Part shown: positions 1 through 6,606 of the stretch, one piece after another
Numbering within the stretch: the first letter of the stretch is position 1
Layout: each line of letters opens with the position of its first letter
Source of the DNA: Actinomycetota bacterium
GTDB taxonomy: Bacteria; Actinomycetota; Actinomycetes; Streptosporangiales; Streptosporangiaceae
NCBI GenBank assembly: GCA_003242605.1
Contig: QGUZ01000206.1
Span: forward strand, 1-8,674
Direction of reading: 5' to 3'
Length of the DNA: 8,674 nt
Made by a program: the position numbers and the translations under genes
Notes under the pieces: model-generated
Seen by the model: the letters and a program-made list of their open reading frames with translations, nothing else
Database searches by the model: none
Told to the model about the DNA's origin: nothing

Positions 1-99
1 GGGAACCTGCTGGTCGAGGAGCATGCCGATGAGCAGCGCCAACGGATCGCGGCCGAGCAGGTCGTCGGCCTCGGGCTGCTGGGCGACCTGGATGCGCAT
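1..99 (-). CDS. HhH-GPD base-excision-repair family protein, N-terminal fragment
   Basis: Reading the minus strand from an ATG at 99-97 gives 33 residues that run off the left edge: an opening MRIQVAQQPEADDLLGRDP followed by LALLIGMLLDQQVP. The pattern of a PEAD motif, then DPLALLIGMLLDQQ, is the typical N-terminus of the actinobacterial HhH-GPD family proteins related to DNA glycosylases of the endonuclease III/AlkA superfamily. The glycosylase fold, the helix-hairpin-helix and the catalytic Asp lie outside the window, so activity cannot be judged. The start is chosen because family members begin just before this motif; no strong Shine-Dalgarno sequence is visible upstream. It is transcribed divergently from the 535-aa gene at 582. 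Family assignment is from recognition of the motif only. Confidence 0.72.
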   Translation of the reverse strand, partial: MRIQVAQQPEADDLLGRDPLALLIGMLLDQQVP

Positions 100-257
100 G
101 GGACCAGCTTCGCACGTCCGGGCGGCGCGGGGCGCCGGCCACGCGGAAACTCATGGAAGGAAACCCCACGGAATCGATCGCGGAAGCGATCACGGCAGGG
201 ATCGCGGAGGGAACACGTCTCCGGCGGGCCGCGCCCGCGCGGTGAGACCCCCGGCCG

Positions 258-281
258 GGTCGCGCCGCCGGCGGCGCGACC
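258..281. repeat. Perfect 24-bp palindrome
   Basis: The left arm GGTCGCGCCGCC (258-269) is followed directly by its exact reverse complement GGCGGCGCGACC (270-281). As RNA it would fold into a very stable GC hairpin of about ten pairs with a tight loop. It is not followed by a T-run, and no gene ends nearby, so it does not look like an intrinsic terminator. It lies about 160 bp upstream of one divergent start and 300 bp upstream of the other. It could be a leader hairpin, a protein site or a chance product of extreme GC content. Confidence 0.6.
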
Positions 282-472
282 GCCCGGGCGCGTGTTTGAA
301 TGGAGCGGCCGGCCCGATCCGCGGCGCCCGCGCGCCGCAGGGCCCGGCGCGCGGCCCGATGAACGGTACACCGGCCACGGCGGCGCGGACCGGATCGCGC
401 GCCCCGCGCCCCGCCCCGGCGGGGCCCGCCGGACCGGGCCGTTGGACATGTTCCGCTATCCGGCCTCATTTC

Positions 473-486
473 GTAACGGTTACCGT
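473..486. promoter_or_regulatory. Candidate operator: overlapping inverted repeats
   Basis: GTAAC-G-GTTAC (473-483) and ACGGT-T-ACCGT (476-486) are two perfect 11-base inverted repeats that share bases. The surroundings (TTTCGTAACGGTTACCGT) are AT-richer than the rest of the window, as expected near a promoter. The site is 96 bp before the start of the 535-aa gene. GTAAC/GTTACC half-sites recall those reported for actinobacterial response regulators such as MtrA, but the spacing here does not match a tandem-box arrangement that I can confirm. The regulator is unknown. Confidence 0.35.
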
Positions 487-581
487 CCCGCGTTCCGCGC
501 CGCGCCCGCGGCCGGAATGCGAGAAGGTGGACGGGTGAGCGAGCGAGCCAACGCACAGCGGTCGACACAGCGGGAGGTCTC

Positions 582-2189
582 GTGAGCGACCCGCATCGGC
601 ATCGGTACCGGGCACCGGGACCCGAGTCCCCCGACGAGGTGTTCGCCGAGATGCTGGTCGCGGCCCGCGAGCTGCTCGCCGTACGCAGCCCGCTCGACGC
701 CGAGCTCATGGTCTCGGACATGCTCGGCGCGTGGTGGGGGCAGCGCATCCGCGGCGGCGACGTCGAGCAGGTGCTCGGCGAGGGGCTGGTCGACTACGCG
801 GCCAAGGCGGGCACCCCGGCGGCGCTCACCCTGCTGGTCGCCATCGCCTACCTCGGCACCTCCCGGCAGGCGGCGAAGGCGGAGGGCGCGGCCCTGGCGC
901 TGATGGAGTCGAAGGTCGCCCGGCCGCGCTGGGTCGAGCGGGTGGGCGCGGTCAAGCCCGTGGAGTGCTACGTGTCCCGCGACGCCTACGGCGACCAGGA
1001 CACGGTCGTGTGCACCTTCGCCTACCGGGGCGAGGAGGCGCTCAACGACCCCAACCAGCCGGCGACCGAGGACCCGCACGCCCTCGTGGTGGTGGTCGAC
1101 TACAACCTGCGCGGCATGGCCCGCGACGCCTGGGTCTCCTCCCAGGTGGACAAGCTGCTGGAGCAGGCCCGCGCGGAGGCCGAGGCGAACCCGATGCTGC
1201 GGTTCGAGCCGCTCGAGCCGCAGCAGGCGCGGGCGCTGCTCGAGGTCGCGATGAAGGCCACCCGGGAGTCGGGCGGCCGCGGCCGGCCGTATCCGGTGAG
1301 CGACAGCTACCGCACCTACCACGCGTTCGCCCGAGCCCGGGTCAAGGCGCTGCCGCCGGGGCGCAAGCGGCCCGCCCCGCTGTACAGCGAGGCCCCCTAC
1401 AACCGGGAGCGGCGGGCGATGCTCGCCGCCGAGTTCCTCGCCTCGGACGCGGCCGAGCAGCTGTCGGACCCGTCGGCGGCCTCCCGGTGCGCCGACCACA
1501 TCATCGACTACGGCTGCGACCAGGACTTCGGCCGGCCGCTGCGGGTGAGCCCGACCAAGTGCGAGACGTTCCTGCTCGACTGGCTGCCGCGCAAGGTGCT
1601 GCTCAGCCCGGCCGAGCAGGAGGCGATGCCGCACGTGCTCGCCGCGTGGGTGCGGTTCGCCGCGCCGCGGATGGGGCTGCCCGACCACGCGGTGCGGGCC
1701 ACGCTCGACGCGGTGTGGGAGGCGACGGCGAAGTTCACCGAGGCCTACCGGGACCCGACCACGTTCGGCCTCGACCGCGCCCTGGTGCAGCGGCTGCTGC
1801 CGGACAAGGACCTGTCCGCGCTCGCCCGCCGCGCCTTCGCGTTCCCCTACCTGGAGGGCGTGCGCGGCAACGTCATCCTCGACCGGCTCAACCCGGCGGA
1901 CGAGGCCGACCGGCGCATCCTGATCGAGCTCGACCACCTCGACCAGCGCGCCCGCCCCGACCTGCACGAGCACCTCGCCTGGCACGAGGAGATCGCCAAG
2001 CGGCTGTGGAACGGCGACCCGCCGCAGCTGTGGGACGCGGCGCAGCGGCTGCTCGACCTCGGTCACGACCGGCACGAGGTGCTGCACCTGCTAATCGAGA
2101 TCGCCGAGCGGATCGGCGACCATCCGGACGAGCTCATCGCCGCCCTCGACGAGATCGCCGACCTGCCCGACCCGCCCAAGCACCTCTAG
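582..2189 (+). CDS. Conserved actinobacterial protein of unknown function, DUF1841-like C-terminus
   Basis: This 535-aa, probably cytosolic, protein starts at GTG 582, four bases after GGGAGG (572-577). No signal peptide or membrane segment is seen. Residues about 1-130 are helical and acidic/alanine-rich; residues about 165-175 hold a hydrophobic strand (ALVVVVDYN) followed by a predicted helix; the middle contains conserved-looking DYGCDQDFGRP and FLLDWLPRKVLL (about 308-340). The C-terminus (460-535) has HEHLAWHEEI, then GDPP, then LGHDRHEVLH. That layout resembles the DUF1841-type segment often seen next to SEC-C metal-binding domains in actinobacterial proteins, but no Cys-rich SEC-C motif is present. 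H498-E499-V-L-H502 formally matches HExxH, although this does not prove protease activity. It stands alone: upstream is a divergent gene, and 187 bp with its own promoter-like signals separate it from pxpA. Coding is certain; function is unknown. Confidence 0.9.
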   Translation: MSDPHRHRYRAPGPESPDEVFAEMLVAARELLAVRSPLDAELMVSDMLGAWWGQRIRGGDVEQVLGEGLVDYAAKAGTPAALTLLVAIAYLGTSRQAAKAEGAALALMESKVARPRWVERVGAVKPVECYVSRDAYGDQDTVVCTFAYRGEEALNDPNQPATEDPHALVVVVDYNLRGMARDAWVSSQVDKLLEQARAEAEANPMLRFEPLEPQQARALLEVAMKATRESGGRGRPYPVSDSYRTYHAFARARVKALPPGRKRPAPLYSEAPYNRERRAMLAAEFLASDAAEQLSDPSAASRCADHIIDYGCDQDFGRPLRVSPTKCETFLLDWLPRKVLLSPAEQEAMPHVLAAWVRFAAPRMGLPDHAVRATLDAVWEATAKFTEAYRDPTTFGLDRALVQRLLPDKDLSALARRAFAFPYLEGVRGNVILDRLNPADEADRRILIELDHLDQRARPDLHEHLAWHEEIAKRLWNGDPPQLWDAAQRLLDLGHDRHEVLHLLIEIAERIGDHPDELIAALDEIADLPDPPKHL

Positions 2190-2227
2190 GCCCGGCGACG
2201 GGAGGCGGCACGCGAGCGGCGCGTTCT

Positions 2228-2310
2228 GGAACGATCCGGGACGGGGTGGAACGCTCCCGGGGCCGGGACGCCCCGGCGGAACGCTCTCTGGGACGCCGGT
2301 GCGACGCTCC
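2228..2310. repeat. Four related decamers upstream of pxpA
   Basis: GGAACGATCC (2228-2237), GGAACGCTCC (2248-2257), GGAACGCTCT (2278-2287) and GCGACGCTCC (2301-2310) lie within 83 bp, with starts 20, 30 and 23 bp apart. Each approximates GGA-N-CG-N-TCC, a near-palindrome with one mismatched pair. The first copy also overlaps CGTTC-TG-GAACG (2222-2233), a perfect inverted repeat with a 2-bp centre. The last copy abuts the -10 box of the putative pxpA promoter. The arrangement suggests an operator cluster; the regulator is not identifiable. Confidence 0.45.
2257..2277 (+). terminator. Weak candidate hairpin after the 535-aa gene
   Basis: GCCGGG-ACGC-CCCGGC (2262-2277) forms a 6-bp stem with a 4-base loop, and an alternative CCGGGG/CCCCGG pairing (2257-2276) competes with it. 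It lies 68-88 bp after the TAG stop at 2187-2189. There is no T-run, so this is only a possible actinobacterial-style terminator. It also lies within the decamer array and may have nothing to do with termination. Confidence 0.2.
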
Positions 2311-2317
2311 CTAGGAT
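2289..2317 (+). promoter_or_regulatory. Putative pxpABC promoter
   Basis: TAGGAT at 2312-2317 is a strong match to the actinobacterial housekeeping -10 box. A weak -35-like TGGGAC (2289-2294) lies 17 bp upstream; poor -35 boxes are common in this group. Transcription would start near 2324, giving a leader of about 50 bases before the pxpA start at 2377. The fourth decamer (2301-2310) fills the -10/-35 spacer, where a bound protein could control access by RNA polymerase. Confidence 0.5.
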
Positions 2318-2376
2318 GGAGGTGCCGCGCGCGGCCGCGGCGGGCGTGGCGGAGCCGATCCGGAGTGAGCGACCCG

Positions 2377-3132
2377 ATGATCATGGATCTCAACGCCGAC
2401 CTCGGCGAGGGCTACGGGATCTGGCGTCTCGGCGATGACGAGGCCCTGCTCGACGTGGTGACGAGCGCGAACATCGCCTGCGGGTTCCACGCGGGCGACC
2501 CGCTCACCATCCGGCGTACCTGCGCGGCCGCCCTGGAGCGGGGGGTGGCGATCGGGGCCCAGGTGTCCTACCGCGACCTGGCCGGGTTCGGGCGGCGGGA
2601 GATGGACGTCGACCCCGAGGAGCTGCACGCGGAGATCCTCTACCAGCTCGCCGCGGTGGACGGCATCGCGCGGGCGATGGGCGGCGAGGTCGCCTACGTC
2701 AAGCCGCACGGCGCGCTGTACAACCGGGTGTGCCGGGACGCCGAGCAGGCCGAGGCGCTGATCACGGCGGTGGCCGAGTACCGGCGCTCGCTGCCGGTGC
2801 TCACCCTGCCCGGGTCGGTGGTGCACAAGTTGGGCGAGCGGCACGGGGTGGCCACGGTCGCCGAGTGCTTCGCCGACCGCGCCTACACGCCGGAGGGCAC
2901 GCTCGTCCCCCGCCGCGAGCCCGGCGCGGTGCTGCACGACCCGGAGGCGGTGGCCGAGCGCGCGGTGAGCATGGCCACCACCGGCGAGGTGGTCGCGGTG
3001 GACGGCTCCCGGGTCCGGGTCGACGCGCGGTCGATCTGCGTGCACGGCGACACCCCGGGCGCGGTACGGCTCGCGCGGGCGGTGCGCGATTCGCTGCTTG
3101 CGGCCGGGGTCACGCTGCGGGCGTTCGTGTGA
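2377..3132 (+). CDS. pxpA: 5-oxoprolinase subunit A (LamB/YcsF family)
   Basis: PxpA acts with PxpB and PxpC in the ATP-dependent ring opening of 5-oxo-L-proline (pyroglutamate) to L-glutamate in the cytosol. The 251-aa product matches the usual family length of about 250. Family motifs appear in order: DLNADLGEG (4-12), SANIACGFHAGDP (30-42), GAQVSYRDLAGFGRREM (60-76), YVKPHGALYN (107-116), YTPEGTLVPR, and VHGDTPGAV from about 222. The ATG at 2377 is preferred because family members begin right at the DLNADLG strand; GGAG (2362-2365) lies 11 bases upstream. GTG 2365 and ATG 2383 are in-frame alternatives, and a longer frame from 2299 would overrun the TAGGAT promoter. Residues 62-63 are QV where many proteobacterial homologues have HP; I recall this as an actinobacterial variant. 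First gene of the operon. Confidence 0.95.
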   Translation: MIMDLNADLGEGYGIWRLGDDEALLDVVTSANIACGFHAGDPLTIRRTCAAALERGVAIGAQVSYRDLAGFGRREMDVDPEELHAEILYQLAAVDGIARAMGGEVAYVKPHGALYNRVCRDAEQAEALITAVAEYRRSLPVLTLPGSVVHKLGERHGVATVAECFADRAYTPEGTLVPRREPGAVLHDPEAVAERAVSMATTGEVVAVDGSRVRVDARSICVHGDTPGAVRLARAVRDSLLAAGVTLRAFV

Positions 3133-3169
3133 GGCGCACGTGCGAGGGCGCACGGGTGAGGACGAGCGG

Positions 3170-3814
3170 GTGAGGGCGAACACGCGCGAGGCCGCGGGCA
3201 TCCGCCGGGCCGGCGAGCACGCGCTGCTCGTGGAGACCGGCTCGCTGCGGCTGTCGCACCGGCTCGACGGGCTGCTGCGTGACCGGCGGCCGCCGGAGGT
3301 GACCGAGATCGTGCCCGGCCCCGAGACGCTGCTCGTCGTCGCCCCGGGCGGCGACCTGGACCGGCTCGGCGCGCTGCTCGCCGAGCTGGCCGCCGAGGCG
3401 CGGGCGCGGCCGGACGACGACGCGGGCGGCGACGCCGAGACGGTGGTGATCCCGGTGGTGTACGACGGCGCCGACCTGGCCGAGGTGGCCGAGCTCGCCG
3501 GGCTCACCGTGGCCGAGGTGATCGCCCGGCACACCGCGAGCGAGCTGGTGGTGGGCTGGCTGGGGTTCGCCCCCGGGTTCGCCTACCTCACCGGGCTGGA
3601 CCCGGCGCTGCACGTGCCCCGGCTGCCCACGCCGCGCACCTGCGTGCCCCCCGGATCGGTGGCGGTCGCCGGGCCGTACACCGCGGTCTATCCGTCGGCG
3701 TCGCCGGGCGGCTGGCGGCTGATCGGCCGCACCGAGCTGCGGGTGTGGGACCCGGCCGCCGACCCGCCGTCGCCGCTGCGGCCGGGCACCCGGGTGCGGT
3801 TCGAGGCGGCGTGA
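3170..3814 (+). CDS. pxpB: 5-oxoprolinase subunit B (KipI-like, allophanate hydrolase subunit 1 fold)
   Basis: PxpB is the KipI-like partner of PxpC in the three-subunit 5-oxoprolinase. The 214-aa product shows the family C-terminal half clearly: VVIPVVYDGADLAEVAE, then GWLGFAPGFAYLTGL (from 129), then RLPTPRTCVPPGSVAVAG (about 151-167), then SPGGWRLIGRTEL. The GTG at 3170 is chosen because GAGGA (3158-3162) lies seven bases upstream and the encoded N-terminus quickly reaches the conserved strand HALLVE. GTG 3140 would add ten residues, and the frame stays open back into pxpA. The gene begins 37 bp after the pxpA stop and ends 16 bp before pxpC, as expected in one transcript. A KipI-type sporulation-kinase inhibitor role is known for a Bacillus homologue, but the full pxpABC set here argues for the metabolic role. 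Confidence 0.94.
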   Translation: MRANTREAAGIRRAGEHALLVETGSLRLSHRLDGLLRDRRPPEVTEIVPGPETLLVVAPGGDLDRLGALLAELAAEARARPDDDAGGDAETVVIPVVYDGADLAEVAELAGLTVAEVIARHTASELVVGWLGFAPGFAYLTGLDPALHVPRLPTPRTCVPPGSVAVAGPYTAVYPSASPGGWRLIGRTELRVWDPAADPPSPLRPGTRVRFEAA

Positions 3815-3830
3815 CCCCCGGGGGACCGCG

Positions 3831-4736
3831 ATGAGCGAGATCAGGGGCGTGGTCGAGGTGGTCGTGCCGGGCCCGTACGCGACCGTGCAGGACCTGGGCC
3901 GGCCCGGGTACGCGCACCTGGGCGTGCCGCGGTCCGGGGCGGCCGACGCGCCCGCGCTGCGGCTCGCCAACCGGCTCGTGGGCAACCCGGAGGGGCACGC
4001 GGGCGTCGAGTTCACCTTCGGCGGCGCGGTGCTGCGGTTCTCCTGCGGGGCGTGGATCGCGGTGACCGGCGCGCCGTGCCCGGTCGAGGTGGGCGACGGC
4101 GACCGGTGGCGGCCCGCGGGCATGTGCGCGCCGGTCTGGGTGCCGGCCGGACACCGGGTGCGGATCGGGATGCCGTGGCGCGGGCTGCGCACCTACCTCG
4201 CGGTGCGGGGCGGCATCGCGGTCGAGCCGGTGCTCGGCAGCCGGGCGAGCGACTCGCTCTCCGGCCTCGGCCCGGCCCCGCTCGCCGCGGGCTCGGTGCT
4301 GCCGATCGGGCGGGACGGGCCGCTGGGCCCGATCGCGGTGGACCAGGTGCCGCCGCGGCCGGTGCCGGAGGAGCCGGTGCTGCGGGTGCTGCCCGGGCCG
4401 CGGGACGACTGGTTCGCGCCCGAGGCGCTCGCCGCGCTGTGCGCCGGGCCGTACACGGTGAGCCCGGACAGCAACCGGGTGGGGGTACGGCTGCGCGGCG
4501 CCGCGCTGCGCCGGGCGCGCCGCGGCGAGCTGCCCAGCGAGGGCATGGTCGGCGGGGCGATCCAGGTGCCGCCGGACGGCCTCCCGATCGTGTTCCTCGC
4601 CGACCATCCCCCCACCGGCGGCTACCCCGTGATCGGGGTGGTCGCCTCCGCCGACCTGCCGGTCGTGGCCCAGCTCCGCCCCGGCGACCGGGTGCGGTTC
4701 ACGCTCGGCGGCCGGCGGACGCGGATCACTCGGTGA
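3831..4736 (+). CDS. pxpC: 5-oxoprolinase subunit C (biotin-dependent carboxyltransferase-like, KipA family)
   Basis: PxpC completes the PxpABC 5-oxoprolinase. The 301-aa protein contains the CT_A_B-type signatures in order: VQDLGRPGYAHLGVPRSGAAD (19-39), ANRLVGNPEGHAGVEFTFGG, TYLAVRGGI (121-129), GSRASDSLSGLGP (136-148), SEGMVGGAIQVPP (236-248) and DHPPTGGYPVIG (258-269). Length is normal for the family (about 300). The start ATG follows GGGGGA (3820-3825) by five bases and lies 16 bp after the pxpB stop. The last 11 bases overlap the 3' end of the convergent lipoprotein gene, so no terminator separates the two. The fold is shared with urea amidolyase/allophanate hydrolase subunit 2, but with pxpA and pxpB adjacent the 5-oxoprolinase call is firm. 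Confidence 0.95.
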   Translation: MSEIRGVVEVVVPGPYATVQDLGRPGYAHLGVPRSGAADAPALRLANRLVGNPEGHAGVEFTFGGAVLRFSCGAWIAVTGAPCPVEVGDGDRWRPAGMCAPVWVPAGHRVRIGMPWRGLRTYLAVRGGIAVEPVLGSRASDSLSGLGPAPLAAGSVLPIGRDGPLGPIAVDQVPPRPVPEEPVLRVLPGPRDDWFAPEALAALCAGPYTVSPDSNRVGVRLRGAALRRARRGELPSEGMVGGAIQVPPDGLPIVFLADHPPTGGYPVIGVVASADLPVVAQLRPGDRVRFTLGGRRTRITR

Positions 4737-6471
4737 ACCCGATGTCCTGGTAGCGCAGGTCGTACAGGCCGGTGGCGCCGACGTTCGCCACGGTGGTGCG
4801 CACCGCCACGCTCTGCGGCCGCTGGTAGAGCGGGAGCACGTTCACCGCCTGCCAGATGAGCCGGTCGGCGGCGTTGGCGTGGGCGCGCGCGTCGACCGGG
4901 TCGAGCGAGGTGAGCGCCTTGCGCAGCGCCGCGTCGATCTCCGCGCTGCCGATGCGGCCGAGGTTGGCGTTCCACTGCCGGTCGCCCTCGGCGGCGTCGG
5001 CGTACTGGCCGTGCGCCTGGCTGATCGGGAACGCCGAGCCGGCGTACGAGAACGCGGTGAGGTCGAACTTGCCGGGGATGACGTACCCGGAGAAGAACGA
5101 GTCGCTCGGCACGGTGACCACGTCGACCACGATGCCGACCTGCTGCAGCGCGCGCTTGACCTGCTCGGCCTCGGTGCGGGCGAGCTGCAGCCCGGACGGC
5201 ACCACGTAGCGGAGCCGCAGCCGCTTGCCGTCCTTGACGCGGACCGCGCCCTTCTTCACCCAGCCCGCCTCGTCGAGCAGCTTCTCGGCCTTCGCCGGGT
5301 CGTAGGTGCCGAGCTCGCCGGCGCCGTCCCGGTAGCCGACCTGCGTGGTCAGGAAGAAGTGGTTGTTGAGCAGGACCGTCGGCCAGTCGAGGCCCTGCAG
5401 CCCGGACTGGGCGAGCGCCTCGCGGTTCACCGCCATCGCGATCGCCCGGCGCACCCGCACGTCGGACAGGACGGGGCTCTCGCCGTTGAGGGTGAGCTGG
5501 CGGTAGTCGGTGCCGGCGGCCTGGCGCACCACCATGTTCGGCGCGTTCTTGACCCGCTGGTGGTCGGCGACGGCCGGGCCGAGCTCGGCGACGTCGAGCT
5601 CGCCCGCGGTGGCCGCGCTCACCAGGCCGCCGCCCTCCAGCCCGCGGAACACGATCCGGTCGAGCCGGGCCTCCTCGCCCCACCAGTTGCCGTCGCGCAC
5701 CAGCGTGACCGTGCGCTTCGCCCGGTCGAACCCGCCGAGCTTGAACGGTCCCGCGGTGACCGGGATCGCGTTGAGCCAGGCGTTGTTGAACGCGTCCGGG
5801 CTGCTGTTGGTCGAGCTCGGGTACAGCGGCGTGAACAGCGAGCGCCATTCGGAGAACGGCGTGGCGAAGGTGATCTTCACCTCGTGGTCGTTCTCCCCGC
5901 GCTCCACCTTCTCGATGTCGGCGTAGCCGACGGTCGAGGCGGCGCGGTAGGCGGTGTTCCGGCCGTTCATCGCCTGCCACTGGGCCTGGTAGTCACGCCA
6001 GGTGATGGGCGTGCCGTCGGACCACTTCGCCTTCGGGTTGAGGGTGAGGGTGACGACCTGGCGCGGCTCGGTCTCGGTCACCTCGGCCGAGGTGACGTAG
6101 TCGGGGTTGTTGGTGATCTCGCCGCGGTGGTCGGAGACGAACGGCCGCGGCATGACCGCGCCGATCACCCGGTCCACCACGCCGAGGTCGCCGTCGACGT
6201 GGTTGCGGTTCCACTGGCTGGGCAGCTCGGCCAGGCCCCAGCGCAGGGTGCCGCCCTCCTTGACCTTCTCCCGCGGCATCGGGTTGATGTCGTAGGCCAC
6301 CAGGCCGTTCACCGTGGCGGAGTCGCCCGCCTCCGCTCCCTCGCCGCCGCCCTCGCAGCCCGACGCGGCGAGCACCGCGGCGAGGACGATCAGGAGCGCC
6401 CGGGAGGCGGGGCGCGCCCGGCCGGAGCGCCGGACGGCCCGGCCCGGCCGGGCGGATATCTGCGCGTGCAT
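4726..6471 (-). CDS. ABC transporter substrate-binding lipoprotein, family 5 (oligopeptide type)
   Basis: This 581-aa protein is an extracytoplasmic receptor for peptide uptake, anchored by a lipid. From the ATG at 6471 there is an Arg-rich n-region, a hydrophobic stretch ALLIVLAAVLAA, and lipobox ASGC with Cys39 as the likely lipidated residue, followed by a Gly/Glu linker. The mature part begins GGTLRWGLAELPSQWN (73-88) and carries the SBP_bac_5 hallmark NPKAKWSDGTPITWRDY (145-161); later come AIAMAVNREALAQ and YDPAKAEKLLDEAGW, also typical. The start is supported by GAAAGG (6488-6483) 11 bases upstream; an upstream ATG at 6531 would put 20 extra residues before the signal peptide. Peptides are the likely ligand by family, but the exact ligand cannot be read. 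No permease or ATPase gene is next to it; it is flanked by pxpC (convergent, overlapping) and an M20 peptidase (divergent). Confidence 0.93.
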   Translation of the reverse strand: MHAQISARPGRAVRRSGRARPASRALLIVLAAVLAASGCEGGGEGAEAGDSATVNGLVAYDINPMPREKVKEGGTLRWGLAELPSQWNRNHVDGDLGVVDRVIGAVMPRPFVSDHRGEITNNPDYVTSAEVTETEPRQVVTLTLNPKAKWSDGTPITWRDYQAQWQAMNGRNTAYRAASTVGYADIEKVERGENDHEVKITFATPFSEWRSLFTPLYPSSTNSSPDAFNNAWLNAIPVTAGPFKLGGFDRAKRTVTLVRDGNWWGEEARLDRIVFRGLEGGGLVSAATAGELDVAELGPAVADHQRVKNAPNMVVRQAAGTDYRQLTLNGESPVLSDVRVRRAIAMAVNREALAQSGLQGLDWPTVLLNNHFFLTTQVGYRDGAGELGTYDPAKAEKLLDEAGWVKKGAVRVKDGKRLRLRYVVPSGLQLARTEAEQVKRALQQVGIVVDVVTVPSDSFFSGYVIPGKFDLTAFSYAGSAFPISQAHGQYADAAEGDRQWNANLGRIGSAEIDAALRKALTSLDPVDARAHANAADRLIWQAVNVLPLYQRPQSVAVRTTVANVGATGLYDLRYQDIGFTE

Positions 6472-6510
6472 ACGACTGTCAGCCTTTCTCGAGTGGACAG
6501 GCGCTCCAAT

Positions 6511-6539
6511 CCTGCTACAGAGCGTTATCACCCTGCTAC
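6511..6539. repeat. CCTGCTAC direct repeat, 21-bp period, before the lipoprotein gene
   Basis: CCTGCTAC occurs at 6511-6518 and again at 6532-6539, exactly 21 bp apart, which is two helical turns. The near copy is 40 bp upstream of the lipoprotein start. On the minus strand the near copy overlaps CAGGAT (6514-6509), a possible -10 box, and the far copy then falls at the -35 position, which has no recognisable -35 sequence. A second possible -10, GATAAC (6529-6524), lies between the copies. This is an activator- or repressor-like layout on the same helical face; no known regulator matches. Confidence 0.4.
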
Positions 6540-6606
6540 CGAACGTCCGAAACCGGGCGGTGCGCGGGTCGGCCGGGGCGGCGCGGCGGCCGAGTCCGGT
6601 CTGTCC

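Larger units (their letters stand above)
100..581. other. 482-bp gene-less divergent intergenic region
   Basis: No convincing gene is present between the two divergent starts. Open frames here are rich in Arg, Pro, Gly and Ala, lack usable ribosome sites and look like high-GC shadow frames. The stretch does contain structure: a GATCGC-GGAA-GCGATC hairpin (176-191, a GNRA-type loop if transcribed), a second copy of GATCGCGGA at 200-208, a perfect 24-bp palindrome at 258-281, and overlapping short inverted repeats at 473-486. A TTGGAC at 442-447 resembles a -35 box, but I found no good -10 at the right distance. Promoters for both flanking genes must lie here unless transcription starts elsewhere. 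Confidence 0.6.

Noticed and set aside
498..502. Calling the 535-aa protein a zinc metalloprotease from its HExxH (protein residues 498-502)
   Set aside because: HExxH is a short pattern that arises by chance; no third ligand motif or protease domain is recognisable, and the context resembles DUF1841.
23..585. Plus-strand frames of 171 and 97 codons in the left intergenic region
   Set aside because: Low-complexity Arg/Pro/Gly/Ala translations, no ribosome site, and the first overlaps the HhH-GPD gene antisense.
480..2087. 535-codon minus-strand open frame opposite the gene at 582
   Set aside because: The composition (Val/Arg/Leu/His-rich, low Lys/Ile) is that of an antisense shadow. The plus-strand frame has a ribosome site and sensible protein composition. 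The equal length is coincidence.
2311..4192. Long minus-strand frames opposite pxpABC
   Set aside because: Antisense to three well-recognised genes and without recognisable motifs.
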